Positions 1 through 7,705 of a stretch of DNA of 64,000 nt are shown piece after piece. The translations under genes and the position numbers were made by a program. The notes beneath the pieces are model-generated. The model did not search any database and had not been told where the DNA came from. It saw nothing but the letters and a program-made list of their open reading frames with translations. The stretch comes from an uncultured Eubacteriales bacterium (GTDB lineage: Bacteria > Bacillota > Clostridia > Oscillospirales > Acutalibacteraceae), in assembly GCA_949068525.1 (NCBI GenBank), contig CARTIQ010000003.1, positions 1 to 64,000 of the forward strand, in the 5' to 3' direction. The stretch's first letter is position 1. Every line of letters begins with the position of its first letter.

Positions 1-51
1 GGCAAAACAAAAAGTCGATTAATTCTTACATTAACCGACGTCTTCTAGGGA

Positions 52-136
52 TGGTGTGAGTGACGGGACTTGAACCCGTACGTTGAAAAACACACGCCCC
101 TCAAACGTGCCTGTCTACCAATTCCAGCACACTCAC
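52..136 (-). tRNA. tRNA-Leu (anticodon GAG), CCA encoded
   Basis: Read on the minus strand this folds as a class II tRNA. The 7-bp acceptor stem pairs GTGAGTG (from 136) with CACTCAC (ending at 56), followed by discriminator A and an encoded CCA. The anticodon stem CACGT/GCGTG closes the loop TTGAGGG, giving anticodon GAG, which reads CUC and CUU leucine codons. A long variable arm and the T-arm loop GGTTCAAGTCC are present, as expected for tRNA-Leu. It stands alone here; its 3' side is at the window edge. Confidence 0.95.
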
Positions 137-192
137 AGCTACTTAATGTATTATAATCTAACTTTATGCTTTTGTCAATGAGGAACGCCAGT

Positions 193-223
193 AAATATCT
201 CTATTTTGATGTATAGATACATT
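193..223 (+). promoter_or_regulatory. candidate sigma-E promoter for spoIIID
   Basis: AAATATCT (193-200) and GATACATT (216-223) resemble the sigma-E -35 (ATATT core) and -10 (CATACAAT-like) elements, separated by 15 bp. spoIIID is a sigma-E gene in Bacillus and Clostridium. The match is imperfect and this is inference from consensus only. Confidence 0.3.
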
Positions 224-292
224 AATTTTCACTTAAATAATTTATACCAATGATCAACATTTTGAGTTTTGGGTAAAAACATAATTACAAAA

Positions 293-333
293 CCTCCTAC
301 ATATAAATTAAGTGACAAACAAAATGTAGGAGG
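293..333 (+). promoter_or_regulatory. SD-sequestering hairpin in the spoIIID leader
   Basis: CCTCCTACAT (293-302) is the exact reverse complement of ATGTAGGAGG (324-333), with a 21-nt AT-rich loop. The right arm contains the whole Shine-Dalgarno sequence of spoIIID, whose GTG start is at 342. In the mRNA a 10-bp stem would hide the ribosome-binding site. The loop also carries GTGACAAAC, which partly resembles a SpoIIID binding site. Function is inferred. Confidence 0.6.
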
Positions 334-341
334 AATACTAT

Positions 342-617
342 GTGAAAGGAGCCGTAGAGGAGCGAGCCGTGAAACTCGGGGAACACATTTTGAACAATAA
401 AGCAACAGTACGGAGTGCGGCGCAAAAATTTGGAGTTAGCAAGTCTACTGTACATAAAGATGTATCGGAACGATTAAAACAGATAAATCTGAGCTTATAT
501 AAAGAGGTAAAAATCATACTGGAGTTAAATAAATCTCAAAGACATATTAGAGGTGGTCTTGCAACTAAAAATAAATATCTAAACAAAAAGCTAACGCAAA
601 GCAGCATAGAAGTGTAA
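342..617 (+). CDS. spoIIID: SpoIIID, stage III sporulation transcriptional regulator
   Basis: Small sequence-specific DNA-binding protein (91 aa) that, in spore formers, tunes sigma-E genes in the mother cell and helps switch on sigK. The helix-turn-helix lies at residues 22-41 and holds the family signature GVSKSTVHKD. The basic C-terminal stretch RHIRGGLATK (67-76) is also typical of the family. Length equals the Bacillus protein (93 aa). The start is GTG at 342, because the ATG at 340 runs straight into a stop and AGGAGGA (328-334) is 7 nt upstream of the GTG. It appears monocistronic, with a terminator-like hairpin at 736. The leader can fold to mask the SD, suggesting translational control. 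Confidence 0.95.
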   Translation: MKGAVEERAVKLGEHILNNKATVRSAAQKFGVSKSTVHKDVSERLKQINLSLYKEVKIILELNKSQRHIRGGLATKNKYLNKKLTQSSIEV

Positions 618-735
618 GCAAAAATTATTACATAACAATTAACCTATGCTTGTTCTTGTTTTTGCCCGGTTTGGTAGATTATAATGTATTAAAAATTCAA
701 AAACGATTGATGTGTTTTTGTGTTTAAAAATTTAT

Positions 736-769
736 GGAGCTGTTAATTTTTTAACGGTTCTATTTTTTT
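736..769 (+). terminator. probable terminator downstream of spoIIID
   Basis: GGAGCTGTTAA (736-746) pairs with TTAACGGTTCT (751-761), including several G-U pairs, across a TTTT loop, and is followed by seven T. It lies about 120 nt past the spoIIID stop and touches the end of the convergent carboxypeptidase gene, so it may serve both strands. Confidence 0.5.
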
Positions 770-2099
770 ATTTATACCGTTTACCGATTTTCATTCTTTT
801 TCTACGTGGTCTTTTGTTATATGATTTAACCAGAAATATATACGCAATGATCAAAAGTATCAGCGCTACAATAGCTATTTTAAACCAGATTGAGCTTACT
901 ATATTTACTATGCATTGAATTAAGTAAAGAATAATATTTCTGTCGACATTCTCAGCTGCGACTAAATCCACGTGTGCCAACTCTCTGTTTGCATAGGATA
1001 ATACTGCGGTTCCTAGTTTTTGACCGACTTTAATCGGGGCGTCAACTGACTCAGATTTTTCTATTTTGACGTCTACGCTACTAGTGTTTACGTTTTTTGG
1101 CAGCAGCACAGAGTAGTCATCGGCAGGGTGTAGCAAGGTTGAATCTTTACTAGTTGCAAGTTTAACTTTTATCTCAGACAAAGGATCCTTCTTTTTTAAA
1201 ATTGGTTTTAACTCTAAATTTGTAAATGCCCATTTATAAATAGACTTTGAATCGAGCATAGCATTATTATCGGTAATTCTATTTCCGGCTAAGTTTTTAA
1301 TTGGGGCACCCAACGCAACGCAGAGGTAGGAATATCCATTATAAGCAGCAGAAGAGACTAAGCAATATCCACCTTCCTCGGTGTGACCAGTTTTAATTCC
1401 CCTTGCGTATTGATAATAATATTTCCCTCCACGAGCTTGATCGATCATACTATTAGTTGTAACGAGTGGGTACTTGTCTTGCCCTAAGACGTACGAAGTG
1501 GGGAGACAACAGATTTCCATAAACTCCGGTAGTGTCATAGCGTACTTAGTCATTATTGCAATGTCTATCGCAGTAGAGTAATGGTCATCATCGTGAAGTC
1601 CATGCGGGTTAACAAAGTGTGTCTTACTGCAACCCAATTCGGCAGCCTTATTATTCATCATATCTACAAATGTGCGAACATCGCCGCCAACGTAATCTGC
1701 TAGAACTAATGCTGCATCGTTGCCAGATTTTATCATTAAGCAGTGCAGCAGCTGAGTTATCGACAAAATATCGTCTGTTTTAATGCCCGAAACAGAACTT
1801 CCAGTGCCCAATAAACTGCTCAAAAGTTCCTTCTTTACTGTTATTTTGGTGTTATCAAAATCCTTAATATTCTCAGCAACTACAATATACGTCATTATTT
1901 TTGTAAGAGAAGCAGGGTACATTTTTTTGTCGCCATTTTTATTGTAAATCTCAACACTATTGTCCAAATTATAAAGATACAGAGCCTCGCATGATGGAGT
2001 AAAATCAATATTGAAATTTGCGTCAGCTTTAAAATTACTAGAGCTAAAAAAAACTAGATGCGTTGTTAGGATAAATAAACAAACGATTTTTTTAAGCAT
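768..2099 (-). CDS. D-alanyl-D-alanine carboxypeptidase, peptidase family S11 (DacF/DacA type)
   Basis: Penicillin-binding enzyme that trims the terminal D-alanine from peptidoglycan stem peptides and so limits cross-linking. The 443-aa product has an N-terminal signal segment (about 5-25). All three active-site motifs are present: SLTK with nucleophile Ser64 and Lys67, SGN at 125-127, and KTG at 236-238. A beta-rich C-terminal domain follows, and a hydrophobic helix (about 407-426) with a very basic tail probably anchors the protein to the outer face of the membrane. The SD AAGGAG lies 8 nt before ATG 2099. Its nearness to spoIIID and yunB suggests, without proof, a spore-cortex role like DacF. 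The vegetative DacA role is the alternative. Confidence 0.9.
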   Translation of the reverse strand: MLKKIVCLFILTTHLVFFSSSNFKADANFNIDFTPSCEALYLYNLDNSVEIYNKNGDKKMYPASLTKIMTYIVVAENIKDFDNTKITVKKELLSSLLGTGSSVSGIKTDDILSITQLLHCLMIKSGNDAALVLADYVGGDVRTFVDMMNNKAAELGCSKTHFVNPHGLHDDDHYSTAIDIAIMTKYAMTLPEFMEICCLPTSYVLGQDKYPLVTTNSMIDQARGGKYYYQYARGIKTGHTEEGGYCLVSSAAYNGYSYLCVALGAPIKNLAGNRITDNNAMLDSKSIYKWAFTNLELKPILKKKDPLSEIKVKLATSKDSTLLHPADDYSVLLPKNVNTSSVDVKIEKSESVDAPIKVGQKLGTAVLSYANRELAHVDLVAAENVDRNIILYLIQCIVNIVSSIWFKIAIVALILLIIAYIFLVKSYNKRPRRKRMKIGKRYK

Positions 2100-2146
2100 A
2101 GAAATTCTCCTTATAATGTGTTATCATATAGTTCAATAATGATTAT

Positions 2147-2175
2147 ATTTTACATTATCTTTTTTAATTTTTCAA
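2147..2175 (-). promoter_or_regulatory. sigma-A-type promoter for the carboxypeptidase gene
   Basis: On the minus strand TTGAAA (2175-2170) and TAAAAT (2152-2147) are separated by 17 bp, about 50 nt before the ATG. Pattern match only. Confidence 0.5.
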
Positions 2176-2294
2176 ACAGCGCAGTTTAGGCTCTCTTTGC
2201 ATATATTGAGAGTATTATATTAACTAAATTTGGCAAAAAATGTAGCTGAATAAGAAAAAGAACATTGTGTTTACACGGATATGGAGTGAAGGTT

Positions 2295-3167
2295 TTGGAT
2301 AAGGCAGAGGCTAGAAAAGTTATTTACAAAGTTAGCATCAATACTATGATTATAAACTTTTTGCTAACGGCGGCTAAGTTAGCCGCGGGGATATTTGGAA
2401 ATTCGATTGCTTTGGTTTCGGATGCTATTCATTCGGCCTCGGACGTTTTGAGCACTATAGTTGTGATGCTTGGGGCAGGGTTTTCTAAAAAAAAGCCCGA
2501 TGAAAAACATCCATACGGCCACGAAAAGTTTGAATGTATTGCGGCAATTGTACTGGCATTAATGCTTTTTGGTACGGCGGCAACGATTGGCTTTTATGGC
2601 GTTAAAAGTGTTTTTTGCGGGGACATTGTTATTCCGGACAAGATAACGGTATTTGCGGCGGTTTTTTCGATAGTCGTGAAGGAATGGATGTATCGTTACA
2701 CTAAAAATGCTGCCGATAAAATAAATTCGACTTCCTTATATGCAGATGCATGGCATCATCGGTCAGATGCGTTGTCTTCAATTGGCTCACTAATTGGTGT
2801 AGCTGGAGCCATGTGTGGGTTGCCAGTTTTGGATCCGATTGCTTCGTTTGTGATTTGTGCCATAATAATAAAAGTTGCTTACAATATTTTGCGCACGTCA
2901 ATTGCTCAGATTATAGATTCTGCAGCACCGGAGGAGGTTGAACAAAAAATTCGGGAGGTAATTTTAAATTGCGAAGATATAAAGGGGATAGATATGCTGA
3001 AAACTCGGCTTTTTGGGAGCCGCATATATGTTGACATAGAGGTAAAAATAGATAAGGATATGAGCTTTGAAGATGTACATGAACTGACTCATAAGTTGCA
3101 TGATGACATTGAACGTGCAAATACTTCGATAAAACACGTTATGATTCACGCTAATCCGACAGGCTAA
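2295..3167 (+). CDS. cation diffusion facilitator (CDF) family transporter
   Basis: Integral membrane metal-ion/proton antiporter, expected to export divalent cations such as Zn, Mn, Fe or Co. The product (290 aa) has about six membrane helices. The family metal-site motifs are visible: SDAIHSASD in helix 2 and WHHRSD in helix 5. A cytoplasmic C-terminal domain contains the HELTHKLHDDIE and IKHVMIHANP segments typical of CDF proteins. TTG 2295 is preferred because GGAG (2283-2286) precedes it by 8 nt; TTG 2265 and GTG 2286 are open in the same frame but have no SD. It is followed closely by yunB and ligA on the same strand. The metal cannot be told from sequence. Confidence 0.88.
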   Translation: MDKAEARKVIYKVSINTMIINFLLTAAKLAAGIFGNSIALVSDAIHSASDVLSTIVVMLGAGFSKKKPDEKHPYGHEKFECIAAIVLALMLFGTAATIGFYGVKSVFCGDIVIPDKITVFAAVFSIVVKEWMYRYTKNAADKINSTSLYADAWHHRSDALSSIGSLIGVAGAMCGLPVLDPIASFVICAIIIKVAYNILRTSIAQIIDSAAPEEVEQKIREVILNCEDIKGIDMLKTRLFGSRIYVDIEVKIDKDMSFEDVHELTHKLHDDIERANTSIKHVMIHANPTG

Positions 3168-3230
3168 TTTTCACCAAACCTCTTGTGTCCAAATATACTG
3201 AATTATCCGGTATATATTGGGGGGAGGGTT

Positions 3231-3872
3231 GTGAAAAAGCCAAAGTACAAGCAAAAAAAATTATCTATTAAACTAAAATTCGCAATAATGGTTATAATTA
3301 TATCTATTTTAACTGTTTTATTTGACAGGCAGATGCGGCCACTTGTAAAGTCAGTTGTTTTTAATCAGGCGCAGACGGTTTCTACAAAGGTGATTAACCA
3401 GGTGGTGGCGGATGAGCTTTCACGGTTAGATATAGATTATTCTGATATAGTTGATATACAAAAAGACAAAGATGGTAAAATTTTAGCTATAAGTACTGAT
3501 ATGAAAAAGGTCAATTCGTTAAAATCGTTTATGACTATGTCGATACAGGAAAAGCTAAACAGCAAAGATGTTCCTAAAGTTAAAATCCCTGTTGGAACTT
3601 TTACTGGAACAGAAATTTTAAATGGTAGAGGTCCAAAAATCTCGATCGATATTTCTACTTCTGGCTGTGTGGCTGTTGACTTTAAGAGCGAGTTTGTATC
3701 TGCTGGGATAAATCAAACCAAGCATAGGTTGTATCTGGAAGTTAGCACCGAGGTTTTTGCGCTAATACCGGGCTACCCAGTTGCTACCGTTGTTAGTACT
3801 AGCATTTTGATCGCAGAGACTATAATTGTGGGCGAAGTTCCTGCGCTGTTTGCTGGAAATATTAATAATTGA
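3231..3872 (+). CDS. yunB: sporulation protein YunB
   Basis: Homolog of Bacillus YunB, a mother-cell (sigma-E) protein needed for efficient sporulation whose molecular role is not known. The 213-aa product has one N-terminal membrane helix (about 13-30). A conserved region includes the stretch FKSEFVSAGINQTKHRLYLE, which is the most diagnostic part of the family. GTG 3231 is chosen because a strong SD, GGGGGGAGG, lies just upstream; the earlier in-frame TTG at 3183 has none. It sits between a CDF transporter and ligA, apparently in one transcription unit, which is a common clostridial arrangement. Confidence 0.9.
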   Translation: MKKPKYKQKKLSIKLKFAIMVIIISILTVLFDRQMRPLVKSVVFNQAQTVSTKVINQVVADELSRLDIDYSDIVDIQKDKDGKILAISTDMKKVNSLKSFMTMSIQEKLNSKDVPKVKIPVGTFTGTEILNGRGPKISIDISTSGCVAVDFKSEFVSAGINQTKHRLYLEVSTEVFALIPGYPVATVVSTSILIAETIIVGEVPALFAGNINN

Positions 3873-3930
3873 GGCTGCAAAAAAGTTTGTATAAATTAGA
3901 ATATTAAGAAAGTAGGACGTTTAGCATACT

Positions 3931-5910
3931 ATGAATTTGATTGACGCAGAAAAAATAGTAGATGACCTAAAAAAGCAGATAAATTACCATAACAAAAAGT
4001 ATTATGATGAGGACGCACCAGAAATAGATGATTACGAATATGACATGCTAATGAGGCGGCTAGAAAGCTTAGAGACGCAGTTCCCACAGCTTTTAACAGG
4101 TAATTCCCCTACTCAAAGGGTTGGAGGTTCGGCATCTGCTAAGTTTACACCCGTTGATCATATTGTGAAGATGGAGAGTTTGCACGATTCTTTTTCTTAT
4201 GATGAGTTGAGGGATTTTGATAAACGGGTTAAGGCTCAAGTTGGGGCTGTGGAATATGTAGTTGAGCCGAAGGTTGATGGGCTGTCCGTCTCGGTTGAGT
4301 ATATTGACGGAGTTTTTGTTCGGGGTTCTACTCGTGGTGACGGAGCCGTTGGGGAGGACATCACGGAAAATTTAAGGATGATAAAATCTTTGCCAATGCA
4401 TTTAGCTGAGGATGTGCCTTTTATTGAGGTCCGGGGCGAGGTTTATATGTCAAATGCAAACTTTTTGCAGCTTGTAAAAGAGCAGGAATTAACTGGAGAA
4501 AAGCCCTTTAAAAACCCAAGAAACGCAGCAGCTGGTTCGTTGCGGCAAAAAAACGCCACTGTGACAAAAAAAAGAAAGTTGGACATAGTGATGTTTAACA
4601 TCCAGCAGATAAAGGGTAAAGATTTGTTTGCACACAAAGAATCACTCGACTACTTGCGAAAACTAGGATTTAATACGCCTACCCAAAGTCGGGTTTTTAG
4701 CGACATTGAAGACGTTATTGAAGAGGTTGAGAGGCTAAGATACGCTGCAAAAAAATTCCCTTTTGGCACCGATGGTGCGGTTGTTAAGGTTAACGCATTT
4801 TCCCAACGAGAAAAACTCGGCAGCACCGCAAAGTTCCCCCGATGGGCCGAGGCTTTTAAATATCCGCCTGAAGAAAAAGAAACCAAGCTCCTAAACATAG
4901 AAGTGAAGGTTGGCAGAACAGGTGCTCTGACGCCTACCGCGGTTTTTGAGCCGATTCTGTTAGCTGGAACTACGGTTAGCAGAGCTGTTTTGCACAACGA
5001 GGGGCTTATTCGCGAAAAAGACATAAAAATCGGGGATACAATCATTGTGCGCAAGGCCGGAGAGATCATTCCGGAAGTTGTTGCAATGAAGCAACACAAC
5101 GCAGATTCAACGGATTTTTATATGCCGAAATTATGCCCTTCTTGCGGAGCAAAAGTCATAAAAGAAGATGGTGAGGCTGTTTTGCGGTGCACTAATGCGC
5201 AATGCCCAGCGCAGCTGCTAAGACATATGATTCATTTCGCTTCTAGGGATGCGATGGATATAACCGGCCTGGGACCGGCCGTTTTAGAGCTTTTGGTGGA
5301 TAACAACTTAGTGTCATCAATTGAAGACGTTTACAAATTGCAGAAAGAAGAGCTAGCTTCACTCAAACGAATGGGGGAAAAGTCCGCAGAAAATCTGTTA
5401 GCATCAATAGAAAACTCCAAGAATAATGAGTTTTATAGATTAATTTATGCGTTAGGAATCCGCCATATAGGCAAAGGTGCCGCAAAACTTTTGGCTAAAA
5501 ATTTTTGCAATATAGAGGAGCTTTTTTCAGCAACGCAGGAAGAACTTGCAGCAATAGATGGGTTTGGCGAAATTATGGCGCAAAGTGTAGTTAATTATTT
5601 TGTACTTGAACAAAATAGGCTGTTGATTGAAAATCTTGCAAAACTGGGTTTAAAAATGAGCGAGAGCAAAAAATCTGAAGGAACGGTGTTTGACGGGAAA
5701 ACTTTTGTTTTAACAGGAACTTTGCCCAATTTGTCTCGAAGTCAGGCCACCGAGATGATCGAGAAACAGGGAGGGAGGGTTTCGGGTAGTGTATCGCAAA
5801 AAACAGACTTTGTCTTAGTTGGAGAAAATGCAGGAAGTAAACTAGAAAAGGCTCAAAACCTAAGTGTAAAAATTATTTCTGAAGATGATTTTTTTAAGAT
5901 GATCGAATAA
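3931..5910 (+). CDS. ligA: NAD-dependent DNA ligase LigA
   Basis: Seals nicks in duplex DNA during replication and repair using NAD+ as adenylate donor. The 659-aa protein is full length. The Ia domain and adenylation domain come first, with the active-site lysine in KVDG at Lys114. An OB fold follows, then a four-cysteine zinc finger (about 400-425, CPSC...CTNAQC). Helix-hairpin-helix repeats and a BRCT domain (about 585-659) complete it. The SD is weak (AGGA about 14 nt before the ATG), so it may be partly translated by coupling. It ends at a bidirectional terminator. Confidence 0.98.
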   Translation: MNLIDAEKIVDDLKKQINYHNKKYYDEDAPEIDDYEYDMLMRRLESLETQFPQLLTGNSPTQRVGGSASAKFTPVDHIVKMESLHDSFSYDELRDFDKRVKAQVGAVEYVVEPKVDGLSVSVEYIDGVFVRGSTRGDGAVGEDITENLRMIKSLPMHLAEDVPFIEVRGEVYMSNANFLQLVKEQELTGEKPFKNPRNAAAGSLRQKNATVTKKRKLDIVMFNIQQIKGKDLFAHKESLDYLRKLGFNTPTQSRVFSDIEDVIEEVERLRYAAKKFPFGTDGAVVKVNAFSQREKLGSTAKFPRWAEAFKYPPEEKETKLLNIEVKVGRTGALTPTAVFEPILLAGTTVSRAVLHNEGLIREKDIKIGDTIIVRKAGEIIPEVVAMKQHNADSTDFYMPKLCPSCGAKVIKEDGEAVLRCTNAQCPAQLLRHMIHFASRDAMDITGLGPAVLELLVDNNLVSSIEDVYKLQKEELASLKRMGEKSAENLLASIENSKNNEFYRLIYALGIRHIGKGAAKLLAKNFCNIEELFSATQEELAAIDGFGEIMAQSVVNYFVLEQNRLLIENLAKLGLKMSESKKSEGTVFDGKTFVLTGTLPNLSRSQATEMIEKQGGRVSGSVSQKTDFVLVGENAGSKLEKAQNLSVKIISEDDFFKMIE

Positions 5911-5925
5911 AAATCAACAGTAAAA

Positions 5926-5958
5926 AGCGCCGCGCGGTATAGTGCGGCGCTAAATTTT
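5926..5958. terminator. bidirectional intrinsic terminator between ligA and the convergent membrane-protein genes
   Basis: AGCGCCGC (5926-5933) pairs perfectly with GCGGCGCT (5944-5951). It is followed by a T-rich run on the plus strand and, reading the other way, by TTTTA then a T-run on the minus strand. It separates two convergent transcription units. Confidence 0.8.
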
Positions 5959-5972
5959 GTATTAACCCAAAA

Positions 5973-6374
5973 TTATTTAACGAAATTAAACAGCGATCCG
6001 ATAAGTGGAAGTGGCCTGTTATCTTGCTTTACGGCATTTCTAATTCCTAAAAAAGTGAATATAACATAAAAAATCAGCCATAAAATTTCCAAAAGAGCTG
6101 ACACGCTAGCAAGAATTGGTGCAATGGAATATAAAAAGTCTGATAGAATATTGATGATAATAAGCGAAAAAAATGAGACAGCAGACAAAATAATCCCCTG
6201 ATTAACGTGGAACTTGACTGTCTCATTATTTCTTTCGGCAAGTAAGCCAACGATCCAAAGAATATAAACATATGCTAAAACACAGTACACCGTCTGCTTT
6301 GGAGCTTTTGAGAAATCAAGGGTTTCCTCCTTAAAAGAGTTAAAAGTATTCCCCTTGCGGTTGTCATAATCCAT
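5973..6374 (-). CDS. small membrane protein, DUF4870/Tic20-like
   Basis: Membrane protein of 133 aa with a soluble N-terminus (about 35 residues) and three to four hydrophobic segments. The pattern VKFHVNQGI after the first helices, and a last helix ending IRNAVKQDNRPLPLIGSLF, is that of the DUF4870 family, which has no proven function. SD AGAAGGAT precedes the ATG. It is the last of three co-directed genes and lies 15 nt after a shorter paralog. The tandem suggests a hetero-oligomer, but that is inference. Confidence 0.75.
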   Translation of the reverse strand: MDYDNRKGNTFNSFKEETLDFSKAPKQTVYCVLAYVYILWIVGLLAERNNETVKFHVNQGIILSAVSFFSLIIINILSDFLYSIAPILASVSALLEILWLIFYVIFTFLGIRNAVKQDNRPLPLIGSLFNFVK

Positions 6375-6389
6375 AAAAATTATCCTTCT

Positions 6390-6746
6390 TTATTTGTTGT
6401 TTATTTTGTCAAGCACAGCGCTAACAATAGGCAGCCGGACCTTTGTGCTAGAAAGAGCAGAAGTGGCTCCCATAATGGATAAAATCACCCAACTGACGCC
6501 AACGCCAATGTTGAACAAAAAGCAAATGATGCTAAGAGAATCCAGTAAAAAATTAAAAGAAAAGTCGAGAAAAATAGAAACTAAAACCAACGTAGCCATA
6601 ATATAAAACAAAACTTCGCCCTGTTTGCAATGAAACTTAACTTGATCGCAATCTTTTTCATAAGAAAATTTGCCAATGACAAAGAGTGGGCCAAGATACG
6701 CTATTACCGACAAAAACTTAATATTTGCATGATTATAAGAATTCAT
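6390..6746 (-). CDS. small membrane protein, DUF4870-like paralog
   Basis: Membrane protein of 118 aa with the same layout as its downstream neighbour: an FLSVIAYLGPLFVIG helix, then DQVKFHCKQGEVLFYI and two further helices ending RLPIVSAVLDKI. The VKFH.(K/N)QG motif is shared by both, so they probably arose by duplication, although identity is low by eye. SD GAAGGGTAA precedes the ATG. It lies 3 nt after the cyclophilin gene, so the three genes are almost certainly one operon. No function can be assigned. Confidence 0.7.
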   Translation of the reverse strand: MNSYNHANIKFLSVIAYLGPLFVIGKFSYEKDCDQVKFHCKQGEVLFYIMATLVLVSIFLDFSFNFLLDSLSIICFLFNIGVGVSWVILSIMGATSALSSTKVRLPIVSAVLDKINNK

Positions 6747-6749
6747 AAT

Positions 6750-7559
6750 TTACCCTTCAAATTTTGTTATTTCAACACTTTTAATAATCACGTCTGTCAC
6801 CGGTTTGTCGGAAGAATTAGTCCTAACACTGGCGATTTTATTTACAATATCCATACCTTCAAAAACCTGGCCAAACACAGTATGACCTTTATTCTGAGTG
6901 TTAAAATAGCCATCGAGATGCGGATTTCCGCCGTTATTATCGTACAACTCCCTTATTTCGTCTGTGATTTTAGACATATCGATAATGGCGGCATTTTTGT
7001 TGTCTTTATATTTTTCATAAATTTGCTGAGCATAATCCCAGCCGCTAAAAGATTCTTTGTCACCCTGGTTTATAAAAAATTGGCTTCCGTTAGTATTTTT
7101 GCCACAGTTCGCCATAGAGAGCGCACCAGATATATTAAACAGTTTATCGCTAAATTCATCTTCAAACGGGTGCCCCCAGATGCTCTCTCCGCCAGTTCCG
7201 TTGCCAGCTGGGTCGCCACTTTGAACCATAAAGCCCTTTATAACTCTATGAAAAATCAACCCATTATAATATCCATTTTGGGCATGAGTCTTAAAATTCT
7301 CTACCGCTTTTGGTGCAGCTTCCGGGAAAAATCGAATTTTAAAAGAACCCATAGATGTATTAATAAGAGCGATTTCATCACCTTTTGGCGGCATTACTAA
7401 TTGATAACCAATCTTTTTGTCTGAGCAATTATTGCTGTTGCTCGATTGCGCATCAGAATTATTATTTGAACAGCCGCTAAACAATGTTAAGGCCGGTACT
7501 ATAAACGCCAAATAAAGCAATTTAAAAGCGAAGTCTTTTGTTATAAGCATAGCAAACAC
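6750..7559 (-). CDS. peptidyl-prolyl cis-trans isomerase, cyclophilin type, lipoprotein
   Basis: Extracytoplasmic prolyl isomerase expected to help fold secreted proteins. The N-terminus is a lipoprotein signal: hydrophobic residues 11-27, then FSGC with Cys30 as the lipidated residue. A Ser/Asn-rich linker follows. The cyclophilin fold (about 60-268) shows FHRVIKGFMVQSGDP, GALSMAN and NGSQFFINQ, with the catalytic Arg in FHR. About 60 residues (SFSGWDY to YFNTQNK) are inserted between FFINQ and GHTVFGQV, as seen in other clostridial versions. GTG 7559 is chosen from GGAG 5 nt upstream. It is the first gene of a three-gene unit with two DUF4870-like proteins. Confidence 0.9.
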   Translation of the reverse strand: MFAMLITKDFAFKLLYLAFIVPALTLFSGCSNNNSDAQSSNSNNCSDKKIGYQLVMPPKGDEIALINTSMGSFKIRFFPEAAPKAVENFKTHAQNGYYNGLIFHRVIKGFMVQSGDPAGNGTGGESIWGHPFEDEFSDKLFNISGALSMANCGKNTNGSQFFINQGDKESFSGWDYAQQIYEKYKDNKNAAIIDMSKITDEIRELYDNNGGNPHLDGYFNTQNKGHTVFGQVFEGMDIVNKIASVRTNSSDKPVTDVIIKSVEITKFEG

Positions 7560-7599
7560 ACAGGCTCCTTACAGAATTTATTTATATAATCACAGCTAT

Positions 7600-7628
7600 A
7601 TTTTAGTACATTTATTTTAATATTTCAA
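7600..7628 (-). promoter_or_regulatory. sigma-A-type promoter for the cyclophilin operon
   Basis: Minus strand TTGAAA (7628-7623), 17-bp spacer, TAAAAT (7605-7600), about 40 nt before the GTG start. Pattern match only. Confidence 0.5.
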
Positions 7629-7658
7629 GTATAGCTCAAAGCAAGTTATATTCTAGTT

Positions 7659-7687
7659 TTGCGTGTGCATATAGATAATTATATAAA
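7659..7687 (+). promoter_or_regulatory. sigma-A-type promoter for the S1-domain gene
   Basis: TTGCGT (7659-7664), 17-bp spacer, TATAAA (7682-7687). The predicted transcription start would lie only about 10 nt before the start codon, which leaves little room for the SD at 7693-7700. Treat as tentative. Confidence 0.35.
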
Positions 7688-7705
7688 AAACTAGGAGGAA
7701 CTAAA

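Noticed and set aside
712..918. Hydrophobic plus-strand open frame overlapping the carboxypeptidase C-terminus
   Set aside because: It is the reverse reading of the membrane-anchor region, without an SD, and overlaps the terminator hairpin.
2191..2212. CTCTC/GAGAG inverted repeat between the carboxypeptidase gene and the CDF gene as an operator
   Set aside because: Only 5 bp per arm with an AT-rich centre. Too weak to support a regulator site without a known consensus.
4650..5099. 149-codon open frame opposite ligA
   Set aside because: Lies wholly within the ligase catalytic region, has no SD, and its Ser/Thr/Leu-rich composition is typical of antisense reading.
6630..7400. Long plus-strand open frame opposite the cyclophilin gene
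   Set aside because: Antisense shadow of a well-supported lipoprotein gene. The product is rich in Phe, Ile, His and Asn without a domain and has no SD.
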